Below, piece by piece: positions 51,580 to 59,078 of a stretch of 64,000 nt of DNA. This stretch comes from Trueperaceae bacterium. Its GTDB lineage: Bacteria > Deinococcota > Deinococci > Deinococcales > Trueperaceae. Under the pieces are notes generated by a model. It ran no database searches. It was not told the origin of the DNA and worked only from the letters and a program-made list of their open reading frames with translations. Made by a program: the position numbers and the translations under genes. Where the stretch lies: assembly GCA_030147925.1 (NCBI GenBank), contig JASBUK010000109.1:1-64000 (forward strand). The letters are read 5' to 3'. Numbering within the stretch: the first letter of the stretch is position 1; each line of letters opens with the position of its first letter.

Positions 51580-54411
51580 TTAGAAGTTAACCGTGTAGGA
51601 AATCGAGAAGGACTGGCCACCGGTGGTGCTTACACCATTGTTGCTGTTGTAAGCGCCATAGGCGAACTCGAGGTCGTAGTAGTTCCAGACCACTTCGTAA
51701 CCGTCACCACTCTGGGTGAGACCGTTGTTCTCATCACCAGCGGAGATATCCGTGGCACTGTCACCAGCACCGTTGGTATTGGTGTCATCCTGGATGTTCG
51801 TACCAGTCCAGCTGGCGTAGCGAACACTCAGGGTGCTGTTGTCAAAGAGGAATTCGTTGAGCACAACGCCAACGCCCCACTGGAGCTCACTAGCGGTGTA
51901 GGTGTCTGCATCGCTGTGATCAGTGTTGCGGTAGTTCACGTTAGCAACCAGGCTAGGCATGGTGAAGATATTGAGAGGAGTCGTTTCAAGACCAGTACCA
52001 AACTTGAGGGTCACGGTATCGTCGGTGCCAGCATCACTGTCGTTGACATTCTCGTAGCTAGCGTAAGGGGTCAGCGTGAGGATAGAAACGCTCAGCTCAT
52101 AGTCAGCTTCGGCCAAGATGGTGGTTTCACTGTAGTCAGCTTCCATTTGCTTGTACTCGAAGTTGAGGTTGAGGTTATCAATCAGGGCGTTATCAGCAGC
52201 ACCGTCATGGGCAAGACCCACACCAAAGCCGGTTTCATAGTTGGTGTTGCGGTTCATACCGGCAACCACAAGGGCTTCATTTGCATCAATACCACTGCTG
52301 AGATCGTCAACAACCGTACCGTTAACGGAAGCTTGGTTAAAGAAACCACTGAGGGCAAAGCCTGCAAAGAGATCGGCAGAAACATCTACACCAAAGGCAC
52401 TGGCACTGTCTCCAGCATCCACGCTGTAGCTGTCAAAGTAGGCGTTTATGTCGAGGATAAAGAGGCCAAGACCAGCATTGACGCCAAAACCATTCTGATC
52501 AAGTTCCCAAGGATAGTCACCGGAATCTTCAAAGATGCCTTCCCAGGCAACCGGCATGCTGCGGTAGTTAGCAGAGAGGCTGTTTAAGATCGGCAACGAG
52601 GCAGCGTCTACATCAAGTTCAACATAGAACAGCGAGCTGTCAGAACCAAGCACAGCACTGGTGGGTGCAGGCGTGGTGATAGTGCCGCTGCTGCTGGCGT
52701 ATTCAGCATTGAGCGTAAAGATGCTCATGCTTATGCTACCGTCAACACCCCAAACAGTAATGGTTTGGTTGTCAGCTGCTGCGTCGGCATTTTCGCGGGC
52801 ATAGGCAGAGAGTTGCGCGAACGAGCCACCCAGCGAAACGCCCTCTAAGGGGTTAAGAGTGAGGCGGGCACCACGGTAGTAGGTGTCAGCAAGATCATCG
52901 TCGTTTTCGGGATCAGTGTCACCATCTTGATCGACAGCACTATTTAGATCTGCATCTACTTCACCGTAAGCAATGGTCAGGGTAGGAGCAAGGAAGGCCA
53001 GGAAGTCAGGACCACCAGCAGTAGCTACGAAACCATCACCGTTAGATGCAAAGACATAGGGGGTGAAAGAAGCACTTGGGTCTTCACCGAATTGGAAGGT
53101 GAGCGGTGCAGCACCGATAGGATCAAAGGTGGTGGTGAAATCTGAGACTCTGAAAACGTAACCGTCAAAGGGGCTACTGCCATTGTTCAAGCCAACGGCT
53201 TTTTCCATATCGAGTTCGATAACCGTTGAGAAGGTGTTTAAGGCATTGGGGTCACCGGTGCCATCACGCTGAGTGTTAAAGGCAATGTTGAGCGTAAGAC
53301 CAACACCAGTTTCGCCTTCGACAAAGTCAATGTCTTGACGATCCTGGGCAACTTCACCAACGTCAGTGCTGTCACCATCACCATTGAGGTTACTAGAACC
53401 AGTGCTAAACGCCGAGGCGTCAAGTTCGCGGTCCATGCCAACACCAAAGAGGCGGTCAACATCAAAAGGAACTTCGGCGCCGCTCAAGCGACCTACTTCG
53501 TAGCTGAGGCTGATGCTACCAGAGACGATCAACAGGTTGTCTTCGACTTCGGTTAAGCGGGCTTCTAAGTCAGCAATAGCGGCAGCCTGCTCTTCGTCAG
53601 CGGCTTCTAAGCCAGCAACGCGGTCGCGCAAGGCAACCTGGTCACGGCGCAGCAAGATGACGAATTCGCGGATGTTGGCGATATCGCTGGCATTGCGGGC
53701 GACACCACTTAGAAGATCAGGATCAATATCAACTCCACCAAGACCAGCAACTGCGTCCTGTAAAGCGGTAACGTCCTGGTTGAGCAAAGCAACCAGATCG
53801 TTAAGGGCTTTAACGCCAGCGGCATTGCGTTCGATGCGGGCATCAAGAGCGCTTACTTGATCAAGAGCATCGTTGGCGAGAGCTTCGGCAGCTTCGGCTC
53901 GAGCCTGAGCGGTATCCACAGCAACGCGCAACGAGGCGAGTTGGTTTTGCAGATCGCGCAGTACAGCCGGATCGATGCCACCAGCGTTGGCAATCGCTTC
54001 TTCTAAGGCTTCGATGCGAGCCGTGTTGGCTACGACATCATCGGCAATAGTAGCGACAGCGGCTTCGGCAGCCGATAGACGAACGCCCTGGGCGGCAACG
54101 TCAGAGGCAAGCTCTTGCAAGGCGTTGCGCAACGAGGCGATGTCTTCGTCGCTCATGGCTTTGGCAGCCGCAATGTTGCTGTTGACAACATCAAGAAGGC
54201 GGCTGATAACTAGGGCCGCCTGGTAGCGCGTGAAGCTTTCGTTGCCACGGAAGGTGCCATCGGGGAAACCGATAACAATACCTAGATCCGCGATGCGCGA
54301 AACAGCGTCACCCGCCCAGTGGCCCGCAGGGATGTCCGGGAAGGCCGGAGCTTGGGCAAAGGCACCATTCACCATAAAGACGGCAAGAATGGCAATGAGT
54401 AGTTTTTTCAT
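51580..54411 (-). CDS. slpA: SLH-domain outer-membrane anchor and porin (SlpA-type)
   Basis: A 943-residue envelope protein of the SlpA/OmpM type, tethering the outer membrane to the cell wall. The signal peptide ends at VNGAFAQ. One SLH domain (PAFPDIPAGHWAGDAVSRIA and GFPDGTFRGNESFTRYQAAL, residues about 22-75) binds a wall polymer. Residues about 80-300 are a coiled coil rich in heptads (IARNASDIANIREFVILLRR). The last 620 residues alternate in beta-strand pattern and end SISYTVNF, with the terminal Phe used by outer-membrane assembly machinery. GC and codon use are even, as in highly expressed genes. The region upstream holds a strong promoter and a long leader. Confidence 0.95.
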   Translation of the reverse strand: MKKLLIAILAVFMVNGAFAQAPAFPDIPAGHWAGDAVSRIADLGIVIGFPDGTFRGNESFTRYQAALVISRLLDVVNSNIAAAKAMSDEDIASLRNALQELASDVAAQGVRLSAAEAAVATIADDVVANTARIEALEEAIANAGGIDPAVLRDLQNQLASLRVAVDTAQARAEAAEALANDALDQVSALDARIERNAAGVKALNDLVALLNQDVTALQDAVAGLGGVDIDPDLLSGVARNASDIANIREFVILLRRDQVALRDRVAGLEAADEEQAAAIADLEARLTEVEDNLLIVSGSISLSYEVGRLSGAEVPFDVDRLFGVGMDRELDASAFSTGSSNLNGDGDSTDVGEVAQDRQDIDFVEGETGVGLTLNIAFNTQRDGTGDPNALNTFSTVIELDMEKAVGLNNGSSPFDGYVFRVSDFTTTFDPIGAAPLTFQFGEDPSASFTPYVFASNGDGFVATAGGPDFLAFLAPTLTIAYGEVDADLNSAVDQDGDTDPENDDDLADTYYRGARLTLNPLEGVSLGGSFAQLSAYARENADAAADNQTITVWGVDGSISMSIFTLNAEYASSSGTITTPAPTSAVLGSDSSLFYVELDVDAASLPILNSLSANYRSMPVAWEGIFEDSGDYPWELDQNGFGVNAGLGLFILDINAYFDSYSVDAGDSASAFGVDVSADLFAGFALSGFFNQASVNGTVVDDLSSGIDANEALVVAGMNRNTNYETGFGVGLAHDGAADNALIDNLNLNFEYKQMEADYSETTILAEADYELSVSILTLTPYASYENVNDSDAGTDDTVTLKFGTGLETTPLNIFTMPSLVANVNYRNTDHSDADTYTASELQWGVGVVLNEFLFDNSTLSVRYASWTGTNIQDDTNTNGAGDSATDISAGDENNGLTQSGDGYEVVWNYYDLEFAYGAYNSNNGVSTTGGQSFSISYTVNF

Positions 54412-54636
54412 AGTGTTTATACCCCTTGAATCTTAAAAGTTTCTTAGCAATTCAGTGGGTCTTTTTGCTCGATGAGGGTTGGAGTGTCCGTGTTTCCTCA
54501 CGCCCATAGCACGACTCGACTCACTGGGATCTGCACCCGATCGAGGCCGGTTCAAGTGATTACACCTCCTTCCTCCTGCGGCCAAGCGGCACACAAATCC
54601 AGTGAGAAGTATTCCATAATTAGTGTGTTCTGTCAA
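54412..54636 (-). promoter_or_regulatory. slpA promoter and about 190-base leader
   Basis: On the minus strand TTGACA (54631-54636) and AATACT (54608-54613) are spaced by 17 bases. The transcript would have a leader of about 190 bases. Within it a purine stretch (GCAGGAGGAAGGAGG) is a much stronger SD sequence than AAGGGG next to the slpA ATG. Nine bases after it a TTG opens a frame of 40 codons ending at 54433, so a leader peptide or a standby ribosome site is possible. Long regulatory leaders are known for Thermus slpA. Confidence 0.7.
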
Positions 54637-54776
54637 TAGAATGAACGGCTTATGAGAGTAAAAAATTAAGCTTCTGGATTAAAAAAGTGTTAATTGTGAA
54701 TTATAGCACTCATCTATTTTTCATAAAAACGGCCTTGATGAGAAAGTCGTCCTGCTTCCGCCCGGTTCGTGGGCGT

Positions 54777-54782
54777 TAGAAT
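54777..54782 (+). promoter_or_regulatory. -10 box for leaderless thyX
   Basis: TAGAAT lies seven bases before ATG 54790 without an SD sequence. Confidence 0.6.
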
Positions 54783-54789
54783 AAGCGCC

Positions 54790-55662
54790 ATGGCTCATAT
54801 CACGGTAGCAGCAGCAGAGGCAATCATCGATCAGGGATTCAAGGTGTTGGACCAGGGCTTTGTGCGCTTGGTTGACTATTTGGGTGGTGACGCCCGCATC
54901 GTGCAAGCGGCGCGCGTTTCCTATGGCGAGGGCACCAAAACACTGCGCGAAGACAAAGCGCTTATTGACTATTTGCTGCGCCAGCGGCACACCAGCCCCT
55001 TCGAGCAGGTCATTTTTACCTTTCACGTCAAAATGCCCATCTTTGTGGCCAGGCAGTGGATCAGACACCGTACCGCACGCCTAAATGAAATTTCGGGTCG
55101 CTACAGTGTGATGCGTGACGAATTTTATCTACCCAGCCCTAAGGAGCTGCGCTATCAGTCTAAACGCAGTAAGCAGGGTCGCAGCGAGGAGAGTATCCCG
55201 GCAGATTTACAAGAAAAGATCATAGCGCTGCTAAAACAGGACCAGGGAGATGTCTACGGGCACTATCAGGAGCTTTTGGAAGATGGCCTGGCCAGGGAGC
55301 TGGCCCGCATCAACCTGCCACTGAGCCTTTATACCGAAATGTACTGGCAGATTGACTTAAACAACCTCTTTCACTTTTTGCGCCTGCGCTTAGACTGGCA
55401 TGCCCAATACGAAATTCGCGCTTACGGCGACGCCATAGCCAAAATCGTGCAGGCCGTAGCGCCTTTGGCTTATGAGGCCTTTGAGGAACATATTTTGCAT
55501 GGCCGTAACTTTTCCCGCAGTGAAATTGCTGCACTAAAGCAGGCACTGGACCCTAAAAAGCTGGCCGAGGCTATTGCCGAAAGCGGCATGCGCAAGAGCA
55601 GACAAGCAGAGTTTTTAGCCAAGCTCGAGCTTAATGCCCCAACCCCAGAAACGGAAAGCTAG
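54790..55662 (+). CDS. thyX: Flavin-dependent thymidylate synthase
   Basis: Makes dTMP from dUMP with FAD and methylenetetrahydrofolate. The ThyX signature is complete: WIRHRTARLNEISGRYS. The N-terminus has the VRLVDYLGGDARIVQAARVSYG segment typical of longer ThyX proteins, and HLRLRLDWHAQYEIR-like FLRLRLDWHAQYEIRAYG lies near the C-terminal third. I place the start at ATG 54790 (MAHITVAAAEAI), not at GTG 54769. The 290-residue protein is followed by rlmH after three bases. Confidence 0.96.
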   Translation: MAHITVAAAEAIIDQGFKVLDQGFVRLVDYLGGDARIVQAARVSYGEGTKTLREDKALIDYLLRQRHTSPFEQVIFTFHVKMPIFVARQWIRHRTARLNEISGRYSVMRDEFYLPSPKELRYQSKRSKQGRSEESIPADLQEKIIALLKQDQGDVYGHYQELLEDGLARELARINLPLSLYTEMYWQIDLNNLFHFLRLRLDWHAQYEIRAYGDAIAKIVQAVAPLAYEAFEEHILHGRNFSRSEIAALKQALDPKKLAEAIAESGMRKSRQAEFLAKLELNAPTPETES

Positions 55663-55665
55663 CGC

Positions 55666-56124
55666 TTGCGCTACAGCGTCATAGCCATAGGCGGTCTAAA
55701 GCGGGGTTTTTACCAAGAGGGCTGTCAGCACTTTTTAGGACGTTTATCGGCCTATGCCAAAATTGAGCTGCTCGAGCTCAAAGAAGGCAAGGGGCGAACC
55801 CCCGAACAGGTCAAAGAACAAGAGGGCAAGGCCCTGCTAAAAGCAGCGGACGGCTATTTGATTTGCCTGGATGAAAAAGGTCGGCAGCTAGGTTCAGAGC
55901 AACTGGCAAGCAAGATAAGCCTGCTGGAAAACCGCGCCATCAGCCACATAAGCCTGCTAATCGGCGGCGCCGAAGGTTTGAGCGAAACGGTAAAAAAAGC
56001 CGTCAGCGATTCCTGGAGCCTATCAAAGCTGACCCTGCCACACGAACTGGCTCGCTTGTTGCTGCTCGAGCAACTTTATCGCGCCGAGACGATTCGTGCG
56101 GGGCATCCTTATCATCGAGAATAA
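55666..56124 (+). CDS. rlmH: 23S rRNA pseudouridine-1915 N3-methyltransferase
   Basis: A 152-residue SPOUT methyltransferase that modifies helix 69 of 23S rRNA. The knotted SAM site is LLIGGAEGLSETVKKA and the C-terminus reads LSKLTLPHELARLLLLEQLYRAETIRAGHPYHRE, the RlmH signature with the terminal YH. The start is TTG 55666, three bases after the thyX stop and within the same transcript. The YFQEG-like YQEGCQHFLGRL is also normal for the family. Confidence 0.96.
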   Translation: MRYSVIAIGGLKRGFYQEGCQHFLGRLSAYAKIELLELKEGKGRTPEQVKEQEGKALLKAADGYLICLDEKGRQLGSEQLASKISLLENRAISHISLLIGGAEGLSETVKKAVSDSWSLSKLTLPHELARLLLLEQLYRAETIRAGHPYHRE

Positions 56125-56167
56125 ACTCGCTTGAGATCAAATGTTCAGTCAAGGAAGTTGCCCCCGT

Positions 56168-56476
56168 TTATGGTGTTGGGGGACGGTAAACTGCCACCTC
56201 TTGCTCGAGCATAGAACCTAGTGCTTCCTCTGCCCGCTCGAGCTCATAACGACCCTGAAGATTCATCCAAAACTGCGGCTCAACGCCAAAAAATCGCCCG
56301 AGTCGCAAAGCTGTATCTGCGGTAATGGCGCGTTTACCGCGCACAATCTCACTAATGCGTATCTGCGGAACGTTGATGGCTTTGGCAAGTTGATATTGTG
56401 AGATGTGCATTGGCACTAGAAATTCTTCCAGCAAAATTTCGCCCGGATGAATCGGAGAGATGTCCCGTTTGTTCAT
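56168..56476 (-). CDS. higA: HigA-type antitoxin (XRE helix-turn-helix)
   Basis: A 102-residue antitoxin of the HigA/VapI family. MNKRDISPIHPGEILLEEFLVPMHISQYQLAKAINVPQIRISEIVRGKRAIT is the standard N-terminus, with the helix-turn-helix at about residues 25-48, and RLGRFFGVEPQFWMNLQGRYELE completes the fold. ATG 56476 follows GGGAGG; the frame is open for 21 more codons into the toxin gene without a signal. It neutralises the toxin encoded just upstream and should repress the pair by binding the promoter. Confidence 0.95.
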   Translation of the reverse strand: MNKRDISPIHPGEILLEEFLVPMHISQYQLAKAINVPQIRISEIVRGKRAITADTALRLGRFFGVEPQFWMNLQGRYELERAEEALGSMLEQEVAVYRPPTP

Positions 56477-56486
56477 ATTTACCTCC

Positions 56487-56768
56487 CTAATGGTAGTCCG
56501 TGATTTCCACAGCAAAGGCGTCGCCGTCTTGCCAGACAAAACATATCCGCCACTGGTCGTTTATGCGAATGCTATGTTGTCCTTCACGATCACCGGAGAG
56601 CTTTTCAAGGTGGTTGCTAGGTGGAACGCGTAAGGTGTTAAGGCTAAGAGCGGCATCTAGAATGTTTAGCTTTACTTTGGCCCGGCGTTGAATCTGAATA
56701 GGAAGACGGCGTGAATGCTTACCCCTGAAAATGCTTTCTGTCTCCCTGTCCGCAAACGACTTAATCAC
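56487..56768 (-). CDS. higB: HigB-type toxin (RelE superfamily)
   Basis: A 93-residue ribosome-dependent mRNA interferase of the HigB group. The sequence reads MIKSFADRETESIFRGKHSRRLP and later HLEKLSGDREGQHSIRINDQWRICFVW, both family marks, with the basic patch RRAKVKL. GTG 56768 is preferred: it gives the standard N-terminus MIKSF and lies seven bases after a TATATT box, so the mRNA is probably leaderless. Toxin before antitoxin is the normal order in higBA. The pair appears intact. Confidence 0.92.
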   Translation of the reverse strand: MIKSFADRETESIFRGKHSRRLPIQIQRRAKVKLNILDAALSLNTLRVPPSNHLEKLSGDREGQHSIRINDQWRICFVWQDGDAFAVEITDYH

Positions 56769-56775
56769 CACCATC

Positions 56776-56804
56776 AATATAACGCTATGCGATAGTATTG
56801 TAAA
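56776..56804 (-). promoter_or_regulatory. higBA promoter
   Basis: On the minus strand TTTACA (56799-56804) and TATATT (56776-56781) are spaced by 17 bases. CTAT-CGC-ATAG between them is a small symmetric site for HigA binding. GTG 56768 follows after seven bases. Confidence 0.6.
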
Positions 56805-56848
56805 GCGTTAAGGGAGAAACTAAGTTGTTGTCAAGATAGGATGTAAAC

Positions 56849-57358
56849 ATGAACATTTTACCGCTTGACAGCTCGGCTCCGGATTTTGCCGCCACCGCTT
56901 TATCAGGCAAGGCACTAGTGCTAACAGAAGCCCTGCAAAAATCTCCTGTACTGCTTTGCTTTGCCCTGCCGCAAATTCACGCCAGCCGCTTGGTCGTAGG
57001 TTATTTGCGCCGCCTCAAAGCCAATGTACCCGACGCAGAAGTCTGGATTATCTTGCAAGGCAAAGAGACTGATGTTCGCAGCTACGCCGAAGGTTATCTT
57101 GACAGCCTAGAAGTAATTGCCGACAGAGAGCTGAATATCAGCAAACTTTATAAAGTCAGCCACGTCCCCAGCACCTACTATCTTAGTTCAGAGGAAGCAA
57201 AAATAGCCTTGGCTTTCACCGGCTTTAACCGCCCGGCTTTAAACAAGCTGGCCAATCTTGCCGCCGAAGCAACTGGAGCCAAAGCCAAAGAGCTTATCAG
57301 CGCTATGGATAACAAAGGCGATTACGAACTTGCCGAAAAGGCCCTTTCGGCAGATTAG
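56849..57358 (+). CDS. Thioredoxin-fold protein without the redox Cys pair
   Basis: A 169-residue cytoplasmic protein resembling AhpC/TSA or TlpA-like domains: SSAPDFAATALSGKALVLTEALQKSPVLLCFALP, then VWIILQGKETDV, VIADRELNISKLYKVSHVPSTYYL with the cis-Pro. The expected CxxC or peroxidatic Cys is absent; the loop reads CFALPQIHASR, with Cys37 one strand early. An alpha-helical C-terminal 40 residues (NKLANLAAEATGAKAKEL) is added. It may have a non-redox role. TAGGAT lies six bases before ATG 56849. It is convergent with the next gene, overlapping by four bases. Confidence 0.7.
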   Translation: MNILPLDSSAPDFAATALSGKALVLTEALQKSPVLLCFALPQIHASRLVVGYLRRLKANVPDAEVWIILQGKETDVRSYAEGYLDSLEVIADRELNISKLYKVSHVPSTYYLSSEEAKIALAFTGFNRPALNKLANLAAEATGAKAKELISAMDNKGDYELAEKALSAD

Positions 57359-57960
57359 TCCGCAAAGGAAAACGCCGCGTAAAGACTCAACAGATCACTC
57401 GACAGGCTCTCAAGCACGCCCAATGCCGTAGGCTCAACGTTGCGATTAGAAAGCAGCATATGATGCTCGCCTAGTAAAAACGTCGGCGTGACGTTGCGTT
57501 TACAAAGAGCACGCAGTAGCGCGTCTTTTACCGCACGATTCAGCAGACGGCTGGCTGCCGCTTCACGGGCATAGACGGTAACCTGCTCTGCAAACTCCGG
57601 GTCATCAAGGTCAAGCCGCTGACTGCCCGTAGCCGAAGCGTTTAAGGATTCTAAGGCTTTATGCAGCTTGCGCGAAGCCCGTAAAGACAGTGTCGACAAA
57701 ATCTTACGGCTGCTTAACAAACAGACCGTCACCGTCTGCGGAGTGACGCCTTGTAAGCGCTCCTGGTAATCAAAAAGATAAAGCCGCTCGGTCTCGGCCA
57801 GTTGCAAAGAATATATGGGTCCAACCTGAACATCGGCTTCGAGGTTGAGTAGCCCCCGCAGCATCCTTTCGCTGTCTGCAGCATCGATTAGCTCGAGCTT
57901 TTTTGCCAGCTCGAGCCAATCATCGGCACGGCTAGGGGATTTTGGCCGACGAAAAAACAT
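57355..57960 (-). CDS. Hypothetical soluble protein, 201 residues
   Basis: I do not recognise this family. The sequence has no signal peptide or membrane segment. It has an alpha-helical N-terminus (SPSRADDWLELAKKLELIDA), a central part with alternating strands (QTVTVCLLSSRKIL), and a basic, helical C-terminal half. The context gives no clear function: it ends overlapping the thioredoxin-fold gene (convergent) and is preceded by a repeat. TATACT (57968-57973 on the minus strand) lies seven bases before its ATG, so it is probably transcribed as a leaderless mRNA. Confidence 0.7.
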   Translation of the reverse strand: MFFRRPKSPSRADDWLELAKKLELIDAADSERMLRGLLNLEADVQVGPIYSLQLAETERLYLFDYQERLQGVTPQTVTVCLLSSRKILSTLSLRASRKLHKALESLNASATGSQRLDLDDPEFAEQVTVYAREAAASRLLNRAVKDALLRALCKRNVTPTFLLGEHHMLLSNRNVEPTALGVLESLSSDLLSLYAAFSFAD

Positions 57961-58114
57961 GCCCTAAAGTATAGCGTTGTGAGGCGTGAGGAGCGAGGCG
58001 TGAAGCGAGCGGGGAAAGTGGGAGTTAGATTTTCCCACAAACTACCGACCACCTACCACAAACCGCCAACTCCTCAGTTCTTTTCGGCTTGTAAACAGAA
58101 TAAGTGTTAAAAGC
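57961..58114. repeat. Partial family 1 repeat with a family 2-like end
   Basis: After the -10 box of the 57960 gene, GAGGCGTGAGGAGCGAGG modules precede ACAAACTACCGACCACCTAC, the G/T-rich arm of family 1 in reverse. TTTTCGGCTTGTAAACAGAAT (58080-58100), followed by AAGTG and TTA, resembles a family 2 end. The core of family 1 is missing. Confidence 0.6.
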
Positions 58115-58459
58115 TTATATGTTAAAACCAAACATGCGCATTTGCTTTTTGCCGTCCTCGGACATCTTAGCAGGCGTCCAGGGGGGCGACCAGACAAATT
58201 CCACGTTTACCTTTTTGACCCCCGGCACCTTCATGCAGGCTAGTTCGGCATCTGCCTGAATCATGTCCTGCACCGGACAACCCATACTGGTTAAGGTCAT
58301 CTCGACATCCACTTCACCGCCCTCTTTGACCTCAAGATTATAAATAAGCCCCAAATCCACCACGTTGACCGGGATTTCCGGGTCTCTAACAATCTTTAGG
58401 GCTTCGTAAAGCTCTTCTTTGCTGGGTAATTCAATATCTGTATCTCTTGCTTCGCTCAT
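58115..58459 (-). CDS. sufT: SufT/MIP18-type iron-sulfur assembly factor (DUF59)
   Basis: A 114-residue MIP18-family protein. EALKIVRDPEIPVNVVDLGLIYNLEV is the standard N-terminal half. TLTSMGCPVQDMI holds the conserved Cys, and VNVEFVWSPPWTPAKMSEDGKKQMRMFG the C-terminal half. Such proteins help to mature Fe-S proteins. No suf gene cluster is adjacent. The gene is between a repeat and the LapA-like gene on the same strand, and may be co-transcribed with the latter. Confidence 0.92.
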   Translation of the reverse strand: MSEARDTDIELPSKEELYEALKIVRDPEIPVNVVDLGLIYNLEVKEGGEVDVEMTLTSMGCPVQDMIQADAELACMKVPGVKKVNVEFVWSPPWTPAKMSEDGKKQMRMFGFNI

Positions 58460-58503
58460 AATAACTAAGCCTAACAGATGCCGGGGTGGCCTAAAGTAAT
58501 CCG

Positions 58504-59040
58504 TTAAAGCTCTTCAGTGGGTGTCTGCCCGGTCAGCATCAGCTCTCTTAAAGCGTCTTCAACCTGGGCTATATCCGCCGCCAGTTCGTCACGCAACAGC
58601 AGCACTCGTTGCTCGAGCTGCTCTGCTTGCTCACGTCTACGCTCCCCGCCTGCTGCTAAGCCATCAAGCAGAGCGGTTCTGCCCTCTGTTACAGCACTGC
58701 TGAGCTTTTGTTCTGCCGCTTCCAAACGCTCGATAATGTTTTGCTCCAGCGTGGCAAACTCGCTCAAACGCCGCTTTTCTAACTGTCCGCGCAATGTCTC
58801 TAGCTGGCGCTCGAGCTGGGTAATCTGCCGCAGTTGCCCGGCCCGCTCGAGCAAAGAAAGCAGAAAAAACAGCAGGCTGACGACCACAATGAGGCCAAGT
58901 AAAGTCAGTGCCAACGGTATCTCAATACGAAACAGCAAAAAGTTGACCGATAAGCTGGTGACCAAGGCCTGCCAGTTAAAAACCGCAAAAATAGCCGCCA
59001 GCAGAACCACCAGGGTGACCAGCGTTCCCCTTAAACGCAT
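58504..59040 (-). CDS. LapA-domain membrane protein with coiled coil
   Basis: A 178-residue protein with two N-terminal transmembrane helices (TLVTLVVLLAAIFAVFNW and IPLALTLLGLIVVVSLLFFLLSLL) of the LapA/DUF1049 type, followed by a cytoplasmic coiled coil of about 110 residues (ITQLERQLETLRGQLEKRRL). The function is unknown; LapA in E. coli takes part in lipopolysaccharide assembly. AAGGAGG at the start of its ribosome site is joined to the TATAAG of an inverted-repeat element just upstream, which may act as its promoter. Confidence 0.8.
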   Translation of the reverse strand: MRLRGTLVTLVVLLAAIFAVFNWQALVTSLSVNFLLFRIEIPLALTLLGLIVVVSLLFFLLSLLERAGQLRQITQLERQLETLRGQLEKRRLSEFATLEQNIIERLEAAEQKLSSAVTEGRTALLDGLAAGGERRREQAEQLEQRVLLLRDELAADIAQVEDALRELMLTGQTPTEEL

Positions 59041-59051
59041 AAAAAGACCTC

Positions 59052-59078
59052 CTTATACCAAAAACACTCTGGTATTAG
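59052..59078. repeat. Minimal inverted-repeat element, family 3 (27 bp with flanks)
   Basis: TTA, TACCAA, a short centre, TGGTA and TTA: both terminal repeats and both target repeats are present with almost no interior. The right TTA (59075-59077) is the TAA stop codon of the quinone reductase gene on the minus strand. The left end supplies TGGTATAAG and part of AAGGAGG for the downstream LapA-like gene. Confidence 0.75.

Noticed and set aside
51916-52587. A 223-codon open frame on the plus strand inside slpA
   Set aside because: It is antisense to the clear beta-barrel part of slpA, has no SD sequence, and its composition is that of the reversed gene.
54433-54636. A 67-codon gene upstream of slpA
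   Set aside because: Its first codons lie before the slpA transcription start at about 54600, so the full frame would not be translated; only the shorter TTG frame is kept as a possible leader peptide.
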